A DNA stretch of 64,000 nucleotides from Martelella alba (GCF_006516955.1 NZ_VHLG01000004.1:310001-374000); one strand, 5' to 3'; positions 18,750-27,253 are shown, numbered from the stretch's first letter. The notes: generated by a model from the letters alone, not told the origin. Translations and numbers: made by a program.

Positions 18750-18774
18750 AACGCAACGCATGCGCTTTGGTTCC
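18750..18774 (-). promoter_or_regulatory. EcfG-type promoter of the GAF-PAS kinase gene
   Basis: Minus strand reads GGAAC, 16 bases, CGTT. It points at the kinase gene, implying positive feedback if the kinase feeds PhyR. Confidence 0.75.
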
Positions 18775-18818
18775 CGGCCTGAAACTTTTTTTTGCCACAA
18801 TGCAGACCTCGGCCACAA

Positions 18819-18844
18819 GGAACAAGTCCACGACCTCATTCGTT
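18819..18844 (+). promoter_or_regulatory. EcfG-type promoter of dps
   Basis: GGAAC, 17 bases, CGTT, ending 58 bases before the dps start. It is divergent from, and 45 bases away from, the kinase promoter. Confidence 0.8.
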
Positions 18845-18902
18845 GTTTTGACAAGCGCCCGGCGACAGTCTTGCGGGCACAAAAGCGAAAGGAGACATGA
18901 AT

Positions 18903-19415
18903 ATGGCTAATATTGCTGCCGTTCTGAAACCAAAATCGCATGAAAGCACGATGAATACCGGTCTTTCGGAGCATTATCGCGCCGAGATGGCCGATCACCT
19001 GTCGAAGATCCTTGCCGCCACCTACCGGCTGACGATCAAGAGCCATATCTACCACTGGAATGTTGTCGGTCCACTGTTCCGCTCGCTGCATGAGCTAACG
19101 GAAGAACACTATAATGACCTGTTTGCGGCAACCGACATCATCGCCGAGCGCATTCGTGCCATCGGCTTTCTCGCACCTGAAACCGTCAGCGCAAGCAGCA
19201 GTTTCGCGCCGGATGGCAAGACCATAAGCAGCCTTTCGGCAGATGCCATGGTCCGTGATCTGATTGATGAACATGAAGCCGCTGTCCGCCAGATGCGCAT
19301 GGCAGGCGAAAAGGCCGGAGAGGCCGGCGATCTGGTCAGCGAAGACATGCTGACCCAGCGCCTGACTTTTCACGAAAAGGCGCTCTGGATGCTGCGCGCG
19401 ATCATCAGCGACTGA
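18903..19415 (+). CDS. dps: Dps-family DNA-binding/ferritin-like stress protein
   Basis: Mini-ferritin that oxidises and stores iron and protects DNA during stationary phase and oxidative stress. About 170 residues, four-helix-bundle family. The ferroxidase region is SHIYHWNVVGPLFRSLHELTE with the downstream DIIAERIRAIG, both typical. The ATG at 18903 is preferred over 18897 because the AGGAG site is then about eight bases upstream. It has its own EcfG promoter and terminator, so it is a monocistronic member of the general stress regulon. Confidence 0.96.
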   Translation: MANIAAVLKPKSHESTMNTGLSEHYRAEMADHLSKILAATYRLTIKSHIYHWNVVGPLFRSLHELTEEHYNDLFAATDIIAERIRAIGFLAPETVSASSSFAPDGKTISSLSADAMVRDLIDEHEAAVRQMRMAGEKAGEAGDLVSEDMLTQRLTFHEKALWMLRAIISD

Positions 19416-19451
19416 CCCAGGCCGTCTTCATCTATGGCGCATAAAGACCGA

Positions 19452-19475
19452 GCCGGCCATCCTGCGATGGCCGGC
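19452..19475 (+). terminator. Terminator of dps
   Basis: 10-bp stem GCCGGCCATC / GATGGCCGGC with a 4-base loop, followed by TTT; 36 bases past the dps stop. Confidence 0.75.
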
Positions 19476-19499
19476 TTTCCCATCTTCCCGGAGTCAAAC

Positions 19500-19525
19500 A
19501 AAAAGCCACGCCGGAGCGGCGTGGC
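19500..19525 (-). terminator. Terminator of nepR-ecfG
   Basis: 9-bp stem (GCCACGCCG / CGGCGTGGC) with a 3-base loop; on the minus strand it is followed by five T. It lies 30 bases past the ecfG stop. Confidence 0.75.
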
Positions 19526-19554
19526 AGAGGGACAGGAACTGTCGGGAATTGGCG

Positions 19555-20118
19555 TCAGGCGCTCCGCGTCGTCGCGGCGCCGGTCATGGCGGCGGCCGAA
19601 TAGGCATCCGGCCCATAATCGCCTTCGCCCTCAATCGACAGCATGTCCTGAAGCTTGGAGCGCGCCCGGGCAATGCGGCTCTTGATCGTGCCGATGGCGC
19701 AGCCGCAGATTTCCGATGCTTCCTCATAGGAAAAACCGGAGGCTCCAACCAGAATGATTGCTTCGCGCTGATCATTCGGCAGGCTGTCTAGCGCCTTTCT
19801 GAAATCCTTGAGATCCATTACCCCATGCTGCGCCGGATGGATCGACAGCCGGTCAGTGAAGACATTGTCGGGGTCCTGAATCTCACGGCCGCTCTTTCGC
19901 ATCTGGCTATAGAACTCATTGCGCAGAATGGTGAACAGCCAGGCCTTGAGGTTGGTCCCGACGGTGAAGCTTTCCTGCTTGGCCCAGGCCTTCATGATCG
20001 TATCCTGGACGAGATCGTCGGCGCGGTCCTGATGCCCGCACAGCGACACCGCGAATGCACGCAGGCTGGGCAAGGTCTTCAACAGGTCCTTTTTGAAACT
20101 CGGATCATTCGTCGTCAT
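19555..20118 (-). CDS. ecfG: General stress response ECF sigma factor EcfG
   Basis: Alternative sigma factor of 187 residues that directs RNA polymerase to GGAAC-N16/17-CGTT promoters. Region 2 is visible as FAVSLCGHQDRADDLVQDTIMKAW with TNLKAWLFTILRNEFYS, and region 4 as LPNDQREAIILVGASGFSYEEASEICGCAIGTIKSRIARAR. It follows nepR by 6 bases in an operon driven by an EcfG-type promoter, so it is probably autoregulated. NepR holds it inactive until PhyR is phosphorylated. Divergent phyR completes the canonical locus. Confidence 0.95.
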   Translation of the reverse strand: MTTNDPSFKKDLLKTLPSLRAFAVSLCGHQDRADDLVQDTIMKAWAKQESFTVGTNLKAWLFTILRNEFYSQMRKSGREIQDPDNVFTDRLSIHPAQHGVMDLKDFRKALDSLPNDQREAIILVGASGFSYEEASEICGCAIGTIKSRIARARSKLQDMLSIEGEGDYGPDAYSAAAMTGAATTRSA

Positions 20119-20124
20119 ATTGCC

Positions 20125-20319
20125 TCAACCCTCTTTTGCACTGCGCGCTGCCTCTTCGGCGGCATCGAGCTTTTCAAGAAGATCAAGAAAGCGATCGGGA
20201 ATGTCCTCCTGCTCTATCGATGAATAGAGCGCTTTCAGTCGCCGGCTGATGGCCTCGTTCGGATCGTCCGAGGCGCCGGGCATCATCATGCCTTTCTGCA
20301 GGCCAATCGTCTTTTTCAC
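20125..20319 (-). CDS. nepR: Anti-sigma factor NepR
   Basis: Small anti-sigma factor, 64 residues, that binds EcfG and is sequestered by phosphorylated PhyR. The conserved core IPDRFLDLLEKLDAAE and the preceding helix ISRRLKALYSSIEQ match the NepR family; the N-terminus is disordered-looking. Located 6 bases upstream of ecfG in the same transcript and divergent from phyR, the standard rhizobial arrangement. Met11-13 are possible internal starts. Confidence 0.92.
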   Translation of the reverse strand: MKKTIGLQKGMMMPGASDDPNEAISRRLKALYSSIEQEDIPDRFLDLLEKLDAAEEAARSAKEG

Positions 20320-20361
20320 TTTATCGCCTCGCTATGGTCGAATTTATTGTCCTGTCGTTCA

Positions 20362-20386
20362 AACGTGGCGTCTCAGAAAAAGTTCC
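20362..20386 (-). promoter_or_regulatory. EcfG-type promoter of nepR-ecfG
   Basis: Minus strand reads GGAAC, 16 bases, CGTT, ending 42 bases before the nepR start. This gives autoregulation of the sigma/anti-sigma pair. Confidence 0.85.
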
Positions 20387-20491
20387 GGCGCGTGGAACAA
20401 ATTTCGCACTCACGCATTTTTAACGTTTGAAGGACTGTTTCTAACTGCAATTCATACCACACGACGATAATAAGGCAGGAGACAATCAAAC

Positions 20492-21286
20492 ATGTCGCTT
20501 TCTACTCGTATCGCTGCGCATCTGCCGTATCTGAGGCGGTACGCTCGCGCGGTCACCGGCTCCCAGACCTCCGGAGACGCCTATGTGGCAGCTGTCCTTG
20601 AAGCCCTGATCGCGGATGTTTCTCTTTTTCCCGACAAGGGCGACGACAAGGTCGCACTGTATAAACTTTTCACCACTTTATTTGGTTCCACGACAATTGA
20701 AATCGGCGAGATCGACTCGCCCTTTTCCTGGGAGAAACGGGCGGCGGCCAATTTGCTCGCGCTTCCGGCCAAACCGCGCCAGGCCTTCCTCCTGGTATCG
20801 CTCGAGGGATTTTCGGCCAATGAGACCGCGGAAATCCTTTCGGTATCACCGGACGATTTCGGCGCCCTTCTGGATGAGGCCTCTACGGAAATCTCCCGGC
20901 AGGTTGCCACCGATATCATGATCATCGAGGATGAACCGCTGATCGCCATGGATATCGAGGAAATGGTCGAAAGCCTTGGACACCGCGTCACCGGCATTGC
21001 CCGCACACATAAAGAAGCGGTCGAACTCTTCGCGCAGACGCAGCCGAAAATGGTGCTGGCCGATATTCAGCTGGCCGACGGAAGCTCCGGCATTGACGCC
21101 GTCAACGAGATTCTCGCCAGCCATTCCCTGCCGGTCATCTTCATCACCGCCTTCCCTGAAAGGCTGCTGACCGGCGAACGCCCGGAACCGACCTTTCTGG
21201 TGACCAAGCCCTTCAATCCCGACATGGTCAAGGCACTGATCAGCCAGGCACTGTTCTTTGAAGAACACAGCAGCGCAGAGGCCTGA
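20492..21286 (+). CDS. phyR: Response regulator/anti-anti-sigma factor PhyR
   Basis: 264 residues. The N-terminal half mimics an ECF sigma factor ([47 protein letters not shown]) and the C-terminal half is a receiver domain with the acidic pocket EDE (about 146-148), phosphoacceptor Asp191 in [10 protein letters not shown] and the conserved Lys in VTKPFNPDM. When phosphorylated it binds NepR and frees EcfG. Preceded by GGCAGGAGACAATCAAAC. I see no GGAAC-N16/17-CGTT directly upstream on its own strand, so its expression may be independent of EcfG. Two HWE kinases nearby are candidate phosphodonors. Confidence 0.96.
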   Translation: MSLSTRIAAHLPYLRRYARAVTGSQTSGDAYVAAVLEALIADVSLFPDKGDDKVALYKLFTTLFGSTTIEIGEIDSPFSWEKRAAANLLALPAKPRQAFLLVSLEGFSANETAEILSVSPDDFGALLDEASTEISRQVATDIMIIEDEPLIAMDIEEMVESLGHRVTGIARTHKEAVELFAQTQPKMVLADIQLADGSSGIDAVNEILASHSLPVIFITAFPERLLTGERPEPTFLVTKPFNPDMVKALISQALFFEEHSSAEA

Positions 21287-21364
21287 CCGGACACGCGATC
21301 TCCGGAAGATGCGATCATCAGAAACGGGGGCCAACGTGCCCCCTTTTTGATTCTGCCCCGCAGC

Positions 21365-21389
21365 GGAACCATTTTCGCCAGCCGCCGTT
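21365..21389 (+). promoter_or_regulatory. EcfG-type promoter of the DUF1328 gene
   Basis: GGAAC, 16 bases, CGTT, ending 43 bases before the small membrane-protein gene and beginning 79 bases past the phyR stop. Confidence 0.8.
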
Positions 21390-21432
21390 ATCCCTCCAGG
21401 CACAACAAGCCAGACAAACAAGGAGGTATACG

Positions 21433-21594
21433 ATGCTTCATTATGCGCTCGTCTTCTTCATCATCGCGCTTGTGGCGGCAGCCCTCGGCTTCGGTGGCAT
21501 TGCAGGCGCGTCAGCGGGTATCGCACAGATCCTGTTCTTTCTGTTTCTGCTATTCTTCGCCGTGGCCGTCATCGTCAATTTCGCGCGACGATAG
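21433..21594 (+). CDS. DUF1328 (YtjA-like) small membrane protein
   Basis: 53-residue inner-membrane peptide: [20 protein letters not shown] followed by [20 protein letters not shown] and a basic tail NFARR, the signature of the DUF1328/YtjA family. Function unknown; family members are often stress-induced. AAGGAGG lies six to seven bases before the ATG. It has its own EcfG promoter and terminator, placing it in the general stress regulon. Confidence 0.92.
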   Translation: MLHYALVFFIIALVAAALGFGGIAGASAGIAQILFFLFLLFFAVAVIVNFARR

Positions 21595-21611
21595 CCGGAA
21601 GAAAACAAAAG

Positions 21612-21646
21612 AAACGGGCCGTTCCCACAGGGGATACGGCCCGTTT
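21612..21646 (+). terminator. Terminator of the DUF1328 gene
   Basis: 11-bp stem AAACGGGCCGT / ACGGCCCGTTT with a 13-base loop, followed by a T-rich tract; 17 bases past the stop. Confidence 0.75.
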
Positions 21647-21721
21647 GTTTATCGGCGGTCAGTACCGCCGCAATATGCATCCGCCGCAGATCCGCCAGAA
21701 TGGCGGGCCGCAGACATGTCA

Positions 21722-21925
21722 TTAGTGATGACGGTTGGCCAGCCAGGAATTCAGCTCGGTCTCGGCCTCGTCGCGGCCACGGACATAATGCTGCTGGATC
21801 TTGGAGATCAGCTTGTCGCGGCTGCCGGCAATGAAGTCAAGATCTTCATTGGAAAGCCGCGTCCACTTGGCGCGAACTCTCATCTTGCGTTCCGTCCAGT
21901 TATGTTCAACATCCTGCCATGCCAT
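21722..21925 (-). CDS. CsbD-family stress protein (first copy)
   Basis: 67 residues beginning MAWQDVEHNWTERKMRVRAKW, with the CsbD-like core LSNEDLDFIAGSRDKLISKIQ and a His-rich tail. CsbD-like proteins are small general-stress proteins of unknown mechanism. A longer frame continues upstream to 22084 but only this Met fits the family. It lies about 330 bases from a second csbD-like gene on the same strand; I see no clear EcfG promoter directly upstream of this copy. Confidence 0.85.
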   Translation of the reverse strand: MAWQDVEHNWTERKMRVRAKWTRLSNEDLDFIAGSRDKLISKIQQHYVRGRDEAETELNSWLANRHH

Positions 21926-22253
21926 GGTCTTGATCCTTTCGAAAACGGGGACCCCATTTCCAGGCTCTTTGCCACGTAAAACGCAGACTGCGGGTCTGAT
22001 CCGGGATCTTTCAAGCGGCGCCAGAAATATGTGGCCGCCTTGACTTGTGTCATTATGATTTATGCCCAATCTGGCAAAATGCAAGCGATCGCGAACATTT
22101 GGTCCGCATGGCAGCTATGTGCAAAACTCATATATTTGCAAATGCTTAGGCAGCGGGCAATTGCACTTGCTTCTGCGCAGAGAAAAGGCAGCCACGCCCA
22201 GCGCAGCTGCCTTTTTCCAAATCGTGGCCTTCCCCAGCCGGTAGCATGGCTCA

Positions 22254-22451
22254 TCAGTGACGCGACATCCATTCATCGACCTCGCGGGTCGCGTCCTCCT
22301 CGGCCTTACCGTAACGCTCCTGGATCTTGCCGATCAGCTTTTCGCGTTCCCCAGCCACAATATCAATGTCATCTGAGCTCAGCTTGCCCCATTGGGCCCG
22401 GATCTCGCCCTTGAACTGCTTCCAGTTACCCTCAAGCCGGTTCCTGTTCAT
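22254..22451 (-). CDS. CsbD-family stress protein (second copy)
   Basis: 65 residues: MNRNRLEGNWKQFKGEIRAQ then WGKLSSDDIDIVAGEREKLI and GKIQERYGKAEEDA, a near-consensus CsbD-like protein. Preceded by GAAGGAGAAGATC. An EcfG promoter (22489-22513) lies 38 bases upstream, so it belongs to the general stress regulon. Paralogous to the copy at 21722-21925. Confidence 0.92.
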   Translation of the reverse strand: MNRNRLEGNWKQFKGEIRAQWGKLSSDDIDIVAGEREKLIGKIQERYGKAEEDATREVDEWMSRH

Positions 22452-22488
22452 GATCTTCTCCTTCCTTGTTTCTGTCTGTCACAGAGTA

Positions 22489-22513
22489 AACGATCGAGTT
22501 CTCCGAGAGTTCC
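22489..22513 (-). promoter_or_regulatory. EcfG-type promoter of the second csbD gene
   Basis: Minus strand reads GGAAC, 16 bases, CGTT. Confidence 0.8.
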
Positions 22514-22808
22514 CGGTCAGAACAACCGCGCGACACAGGTGAAAGCTGGTGATTAAATTCACCTGACCGTACAAAGAAGGAACACCTTTTCCAAAAAGCG
22601 ATTGTATTGCGCAACTTAACCTGTCATCAAAACATATATCGTTACGCCGTCGCAAACGATGCCGGACCGTGAAACAGCTGTGAAACCTTAGGTTTATCAA
22701 TATATACTTAACATAACTAGAGCGTGTCATTTCAGCTTATCGCCTGCGATCCCGTCGCTTCACAGATGCCCTGCGCGTCATCAGCCGTCCGCCCCCTGGA
22801 GTTTTAAA
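22514..22808. other. Intergenic region between csbD and the CHASE kinase
   Basis: An AT-rich stretch (notably 22640-22720). I see no gene. A GGAAC at about 22580 is followed 16 bases later by GATT instead of CGTT, so a degenerate EcfG promoter for the kinase is possible but not supported. Confidence 0.4.
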
Positions 22809-24464
22809 GTGAACCGATTCCTCCCAGCCCTGGTCTTTCTCGTCGTCGCGGCGATCGGCCTTGGCATGTCGCTGTCGCTTTACCGGGCTTCCGAGGTCAA
22901 GCGGGTCGCCAAGTTCGAGGCCTATGCCGACGAGGCCGCCGCACGGATCGTCGGCCGCTACAAGCAGCATCTTTCCCTTCTCGAAGGCACCAAAGCGCTG
23001 TTCGAGGCGAATGCTGGCGCCATCAACCATACGGCCTTCAAGACCTATGTCGGCGGTCTCGACACCGAGGGGCGCTATGACGGCATTCAGGGCATCGGAT
23101 TTGCCCGTTTGATCCATACCGGCAACGAGGCCGTCATCGAAACGGAAATCAAGCGCAATTACGGCAAGGAACGGAAGGTCTGGCCAGAGGCGACCGATCA
23201 GGACTACCGCACGCCGATCGTGCTTCTGGAGCCGAATGACGTCCGCAACGATGTGGCGCTTGGCTACGACATGTACAGCGATCCGGTCCGCCGGGCCGCC
23301 ATGTCTAAAGCCTTTGCCACGGACACACCGATGGCAAGCGGCCCGGTCCAGCTGGTTCAGGAAATCACATCGATCAAGCAGACCGGCTTTCTGATCTATG
23401 TGCCGTTCAAGGTGGAAGATGACGACAATTCGCTGCCGCTTTCAGGCTTTGTCTATGCCCCTTTCCGTGCCGGCGACCTTTACCATGCCATCAGTATCGA
23501 AGAGCCGGTTCTACCCTTACAGATCAAGGCCATTGACGTGGAAACGGATATTGCCATGTTCCAGTCCGATGACTTCGATGGTCCAGGTGCCGCCTCGCGC
23601 CTTTCAGCTACGCGCGACATCGACATTGGCGGGCGCAAATGGACCCTCGATATCCAGGCTGATCCGGGTTTCCGCGCCGACCAGTTTGATGTGACGCCCT
23701 TTGTCGTCGCTGCCGTTTCGCTGCTTTTGGCAGTGGCACTGGCGCTGTCGGCCCAATCGCAGATCAAGGCGCTTTCGGCAGCCCGCGCCATGCATGAACT
23801 GACCGAAAAGAGCCTTCAGGAACGCGATCTGATGCTTCAGGAAATGAAGCACAGGATCAAGAATTCCATTGCCCGCGTTCTGGCCATGGCCCGCCAGACA
23901 GCACGCCATTCCGATGATCTGAAGGGGTTCATGGACAGTTACACGGCCCGCCTCCAGGCCATGTCAACGGCGCAGGATGTCCTGACCCGTTCCCACTGGC
24001 AACGCGCAGATCTGAAGGAACTTCTGAGCAAGGAGCTTGCCCAGGTTTTTGGCGAAACAGACAAAGATTATGACATTGCCGGACCGAGTGTCGAACTGGA
24101 CGAGAAGGCAACGCAGGCCTTCAGCCTGACCTTCCACGAACTTGCCACCAACGCACTGAAATATGGCGGCGTTTCCGAAGCCGGTGCCAGCCTGAGCGTG
24201 ACATGGGCCTATGAGGATTCCGGCAAGAAGCGCAAGCTGCGGCTCTCCTGGCGAGAAGGCGGCACTGAACCCATCACTCCCCCCACCAAGAAAGGCTTCG
24301 GCACGCGGCTGATTGACGCCAATATCATTGGCGAGCTGAACGGCATGATCGAGCGCCACTATCAGGAGAAGGGGCTTGAGATCGAGATCACCGTGCCGGC
24401 TGCCGAGATGATCACCAAGCGGCGCTGGCGGCGGCGCAGACGCTCTGGTGAGGAAGCCGTCTGA
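22809..24464 (+). CDS. Membrane-bound CHASE-domain HWE/HisKA_2 sensor histidine kinase
   Basis: 551 residues from a GTG start with GGAG seven bases upstream. One N-terminal membrane helix (about 5-25), a periplasmic CHASE sensor (about 40-290, with RYDGIQGIGFARLI and GYDMYSDPVRRAAM), a second helix (about 297-317), then an HWE-type kinase: MLQEMKHRIKNSIARVLAMA, SLTFHELATNALKYGG, LSWREGGTEPI and KKGFGTRLID. The tail is strongly basic (KRRWRRRRR). CHASE domains bind small extracellular ligands; the ligand is unknown. Location at the end of the stress island makes it a likely PhyR kinase. Confidence 0.93.
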   Translation: MNRFLPALVFLVVAAIGLGMSLSLYRASEVKRVAKFEAYADEAAARIVGRYKQHLSLLEGTKALFEANAGAINHTAFKTYVGGLDTEGRYDGIQGIGFARLIHTGNEAVIETEIKRNYGKERKVWPEATDQDYRTPIVLLEPNDVRNDVALGYDMYSDPVRRAAMSKAFATDTPMASGPVQLVQEITSIKQTGFLIYVPFKVEDDDNSLPLSGFVYAPFRAGDLYHAISIEEPVLPLQIKAIDVETDIAMFQSDDFDGPGAASRLSATRDIDIGGRKWTLDIQADPGFRADQFDVTPFVVAAVSLLLAVALALSAQSQIKALSAARAMHELTEKSLQERDLMLQEMKHRIKNSIARVLAMARQTARHSDDLKGFMDSYTARLQAMSTAQDVLTRSHWQRADLKELLSKELAQVFGETDKDYDIAGPSVELDEKATQAFSLTFHELATNALKYGGVSEAGASLSVTWAYEDSGKKRKLRLSWREGGTEPITPPTKKGFGTRLIDANIIGELNGMIERHYQEKGLEIEITVPAAEMITKRRWRRRRRSGEEAV

Positions 24465-24483
24465 ACCGGACCGCCCGTCACGA

Positions 24484-25035
24484 TCATTTCAGCAATGCAT
24501 CAAGCCCGATATAGCCGGTCGGATTGTCCGGGCAGAGACCGAAGCCGCATTCGGCAAGCGTGGAAATGCCATTGCCGACAGCCATAAGCGCAAAGAGCCC
24601 TAAAACGGCAATGCCAAGCCCGGAAAGACCGCCAATGGCACCTTTGCCAGCCGGACGCGTCAAGAGCAGCATCAGCCCTGAACCGAGGCAGACCAGCACG
24701 AAAAGAATAAAGGCCCAGCTATAGAAATGCAGGCCGAAAAACGGAGCGCCGTAGGCGCCGGTGCCCGGAATGACATGCAGAGCTACCTGTCTCAACGCCA
24801 CTGCGCCTCCGACGACTGCACCGATGATCATCACGCCATAATGGCGGGCTGCCGAACCGAACAGCACGTTCAGCGCCAGGCCCGTACCGACAATGACAAA
24901 GCCCGCCCGCTGAAGAATACATAAGGGACAGGGCAATTCGCCGCCATAGAACTGATCGGCAAAGGCGAACAGCAAAACGGCCGAAATCGCCAGAAGTCCG
25001 AGAACATTCAGATGATAGGCTATCCGCTCCGACAT
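24484..25035 (-). CDS. dsbB: DsbB-family disulfide bond formation protein (first copy)
   Basis: 183-residue inner-membrane protein with four to five hydrophobic segments and the DsbB CPLC pair (Cys36, Cys39) after the first helix. A second cysteine pair lies near the C-terminus (ECGFGLCPDNPTGY) and not in the usual mid-protein loop, which is characteristic of a subfamily of alphaproteobacterial DsbB-like proteins. Pairs with the DUF5993 gene just upstream. A second DsbB-like protein is encoded at 28397-28915. Confidence 0.88.
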   Translation of the reverse strand: MSERIAYHLNVLGLLAISAVLLFAFADQFYGGELPCPLCILQRAGFVIVGTGLALNVLFGSAARHYGVMIIGAVVGGAVALRQVALHVIPGTGAYGAPFFGLHFYSWAFILFVLVCLGSGLMLLLTRPAGKGAIGGLSGLGIAVLGLFALMAVGNGISTLAECGFGLCPDNPTGYIGLDALLK

Positions 25036-25044
25036 ATCCGCCCC

Positions 25045-25200
25045 CTAAAGTTCGATTGCCAGTGGATCAGTGGAATGCAGCTTGAGCAGAACCACCAGCG
25101 CAAGCGTTGCCGCAACGGCGACCCAGACCGCAGGCGCGCGATGGCCACGCCAGGCGAAAGCAAGTGAGATCGCACAGGCAAAGAATGGTATTGTCATCAT
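25045..25200 (-). CDS. DUF5993-family small membrane protein
   Basis: About 51 residues: MMTIPFFACAISLAFAWRGH, a second hydrophobic segment and the tail HSTDPLAIEL, matching DUF5993 peptides that are commonly adjacent to dsbB-like genes. Start 25200 has GGAGGG upstream; the longer frame from 25233 lacks a good site. Ten bases before the DsbB gene and on the same strand, so co-transcribed. Function unknown, possibly a DsbB accessory. Confidence 0.78.
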   Translation of the reverse strand: MMTIPFFACAISLAFAWRGHRAPAVWVAVAATLALVVLLKLHSTDPLAIEL

Positions 25201-25521
25201 GTTCCCGTCCCTCCATTGGCTCGATAACGGCACAATTTCAGCCTGTTATCGCAAGCGCAATCCCAAAGCGCCGCCGTGCACGACTTTCACCGCTTGTGCC
25301 CTTAAGCCCCTAACTGACACGTCAGAGGTGCAAATCCCCGGACTTTTTCTGACGATTTGGCCGATCCCCGTCATTCTGCACCTGTTCTGCCCGTTTCAAT
25401 GTCACTCGGCAATTGCGCAGATCCGCCGTGGGTGCAATATCTGTCTGAAACATGACATGAGAACAGCCGCTGCGCCGGAATGCGGATGGCACCAGGCTGA
25501 CAGACCAAGAGAGAATGCGAC
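25201..25521. other. Intergenic region, divergent promoters
   Basis: 321 bases between two divergent genes. The only structure I see is CTGACACGTCAG (about 25313-25324), two 5-bp arms around AC. No gene or RNA recognised. Confidence 0.4.
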
Positions 25522-26727
25522 ATGAGTGAAGGCCAGCAGCCGCCCCTTTTAGAAACCAGCGGCCCGGCCGAGGAGACTGCAAGCGCCGAACATGGGCAGG
25601 TTCAGCCGGCAGATGCGCCCGGCTCCGCTCCGGTTGCCGCCGAAACGCTCCAGACCAATGTCACCTGTTCACGCGGTTTTCCGCAATGGCTGGCGATGAA
25701 CAATTGCTCTCTGGCCTTCACCTCCTATCAGACCGGACAGCTCTTCCTCGTTGGCACGCTGCCGAACGGCTCACTGTCGCTGCACCAGCGCAACTTCGTT
25801 CGAGCCATGGGCCTGATTGCCGATTCCCAGCGCATGCTGCTGGCGGGCCTTGCCCAAATCTGGCGCTTTGAAAATGTTCTGGCGCCGAATGAGCGCGCCA
25901 ACCAGACTTTCGACAAGCTTTATGTTCCCCGCCGCGGTCAGACGGTCTCCGATCTCGATGTTCATGAACTGGGCGTTGACAATGCCGGCCGCCTGCTGTT
26001 CGTGAACACGAAATATTCCTGCCTGGCCACCGACAGCGTCGTGCACTCGTTCAAGCCGGTCTGGCGTCCGCCCTTCATTTCAAAGCTCGCACCGGAAGAC
26101 CGCTGCCATCTCAACGGGCTTGCCATGGACAACGGCGTGCCGCGCTATGTCACGTCAGTCTCCACCTCCGACATCGTCGATGGCTGGCGCAGCCAGCGCC
26201 GTGATGGCGGTGTGATTGTCGATATCGAGACCGACGAGATCATTGCAGAAGGGCTTTCCATGCCGCATTCGCCGCGCCTGCATGACGGCGCGCTCTGGTT
26301 TCTCGATTCCGGCAATGGCTATCTGACGCGGCTTGACCTGCAGAGCCGGCAGAAGGACCGCATCGCGTTTTGCCCCGGCTTTCTGCGCGGCCTGTCCTTC
26401 TATAACGGCCATGCCGTCGTCGGCCTTTCACTGGCCCGCCGCGAAGGCGTATTTTCCGGCCTCAATCTTCAGGACGAGCTGGAAAAGCGCAAGGGTGAGC
26501 CATGGTGCGGACTGCAGGTCATCAACACCAATAATGGCGACATCGTCGAATGGCTGCGGCTGGAAGGCGGCATCAAGGAACTCTTCGATGTCCGCGTCAT
26601 TCCCGGCGTGCGCTGCCCGATGGCGCTGCCGACCTTCGGCCCGGATCTTGCCAGCTTCATCACCATCGAAGCCCCGGACCGCCCACTGTCAGAGCGCGGC
26701 TTCCAGGCAGCAACACTACCGCAATGA
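25522..26727 (+). CDS. TIGR03032-family protein
   Basis: 401 residues, no signal peptide. An acidic, low-complexity N-terminus (about 1-45) precedes the conserved domain that starts FPQWLAMNNCSLAFTSYQTG and continues LFLVGTLPNGSLSLHQRNFV, RAMGL, then HLNGLAMDNGVPRYVT and MPHSPRLHDGALWFLDSGNG; this is the TIGR03032 pattern, a beta-propeller-like fold. Biochemical function unknown. It appears monocistronic. Confidence 0.85.
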   Translation: MSEGQQPPLLETSGPAEETASAEHGQVQPADAPGSAPVAAETLQTNVTCSRGFPQWLAMNNCSLAFTSYQTGQLFLVGTLPNGSLSLHQRNFVRAMGLIADSQRMLLAGLAQIWRFENVLAPNERANQTFDKLYVPRRGQTVSDLDVHELGVDNAGRLLFVNTKYSCLATDSVVHSFKPVWRPPFISKLAPEDRCHLNGLAMDNGVPRYVTSVSTSDIVDGWRSQRRDGGVIVDIETDEIIAEGLSMPHSPRLHDGALWFLDSGNGYLTRLDLQSRQKDRIAFCPGFLRGLSFYNGHAVVGLSLARREGVFSGLNLQDELEKRKGEPWCGLQVINTNNGDIVEWLRLEGGIKELFDVRVIPGVRCPMALPTFGPDLASFITIEAPDRPLSERGFQAATLPQ

Positions 26728-26786
26728 CCGACATGGCTTCGCGGCCATATCTCAGACCTGGCCGCTCAAAGCAGAGAAAATCGCGA

Positions 26787-27230
26787 TCAAAGGCCAAGTT
26801 CCGCGTGATAGTTCACCAACGTTGAAAACATGTAGCGCCGAGCTATCACGCTGTGGTTGTCGGCACGGATAGCAGCTACATAGCCCTGCACATACTTCTC
26901 AAATTGCACGCGAATGAAGTGCGACTTCTGGCGAATCAGAGTATTCTCTGAATTAGGGATTTTGAAAGACCGCTCCGAAATATAAGCATCTTTGATCAAC
27001 AAAACTGCTTTGCTGTAGTCAAGACCTTTTGTCTCAACAGTTAAGAAACAATGTTTGTGTTTGATATGAGAACGAAGAGGTATTCCGAACCGCAACTCCC
27101 GAAATTCAATCAGAACAACACCATAGCCGCGCGTTTTCTGTGGCGTCCATTCTCCATCTGATTTGTCGAGGACTTCTGCGAGATGCGTGTTTTCGTCATA
27201 GAAAACGTTCGTGAGTTTCCTGATCTCCAC
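26787..27230 (-). CDS. TenpN-like toxin of a type III toxin-antitoxin system
   Basis: 147 residues. The order MEIRKLTNVFYDENTHLAEV, RGYGVVLIEF, LRFGIPLRSHIKHKHCF, GLDYSKAVLL, KSHFIRVQFEKYVQGYV and a C-terminal YHAELGL resembles what I remember of TenpN endoribonuclease toxins. The AT-richer, less biased codons differ from the neighbours, suggesting transfer. Upstream, in order from the 5' end, lie a sigma70 promoter, two ~52-nt degenerate repeats and an intrinsic terminator directly before the gene, which is the type III TA layout. Family call is from memory; the layout is visible. Confidence 0.72.
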   Translation of the reverse strand: MEIRKLTNVFYDENTHLAEVLDKSDGEWTPQKTRGYGVVLIEFRELRFGIPLRSHIKHKHCFLTVETKGLDYSKAVLLIKDAYISERSFKIPNSENTLIRQKSHFIRVQFEKYVQGYVAAIRADNHSVIARRYMFSTLVNYHAELGL

Positions 27231-27253
27231 ACCAGCTCCTTCGAGCAGATATG

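Noticed and set aside
20394-20432. GGAAC followed by CGTT upstream of phyR
   Set aside because: The spacer is about 25 bases, too long for EcfG recognition.
22576-22604. GGAAC-N16-GATT as an EcfG promoter for the CHASE kinase
   Set aside because: The -10 element lacks CGTT; kept only as an unlikely possibility.
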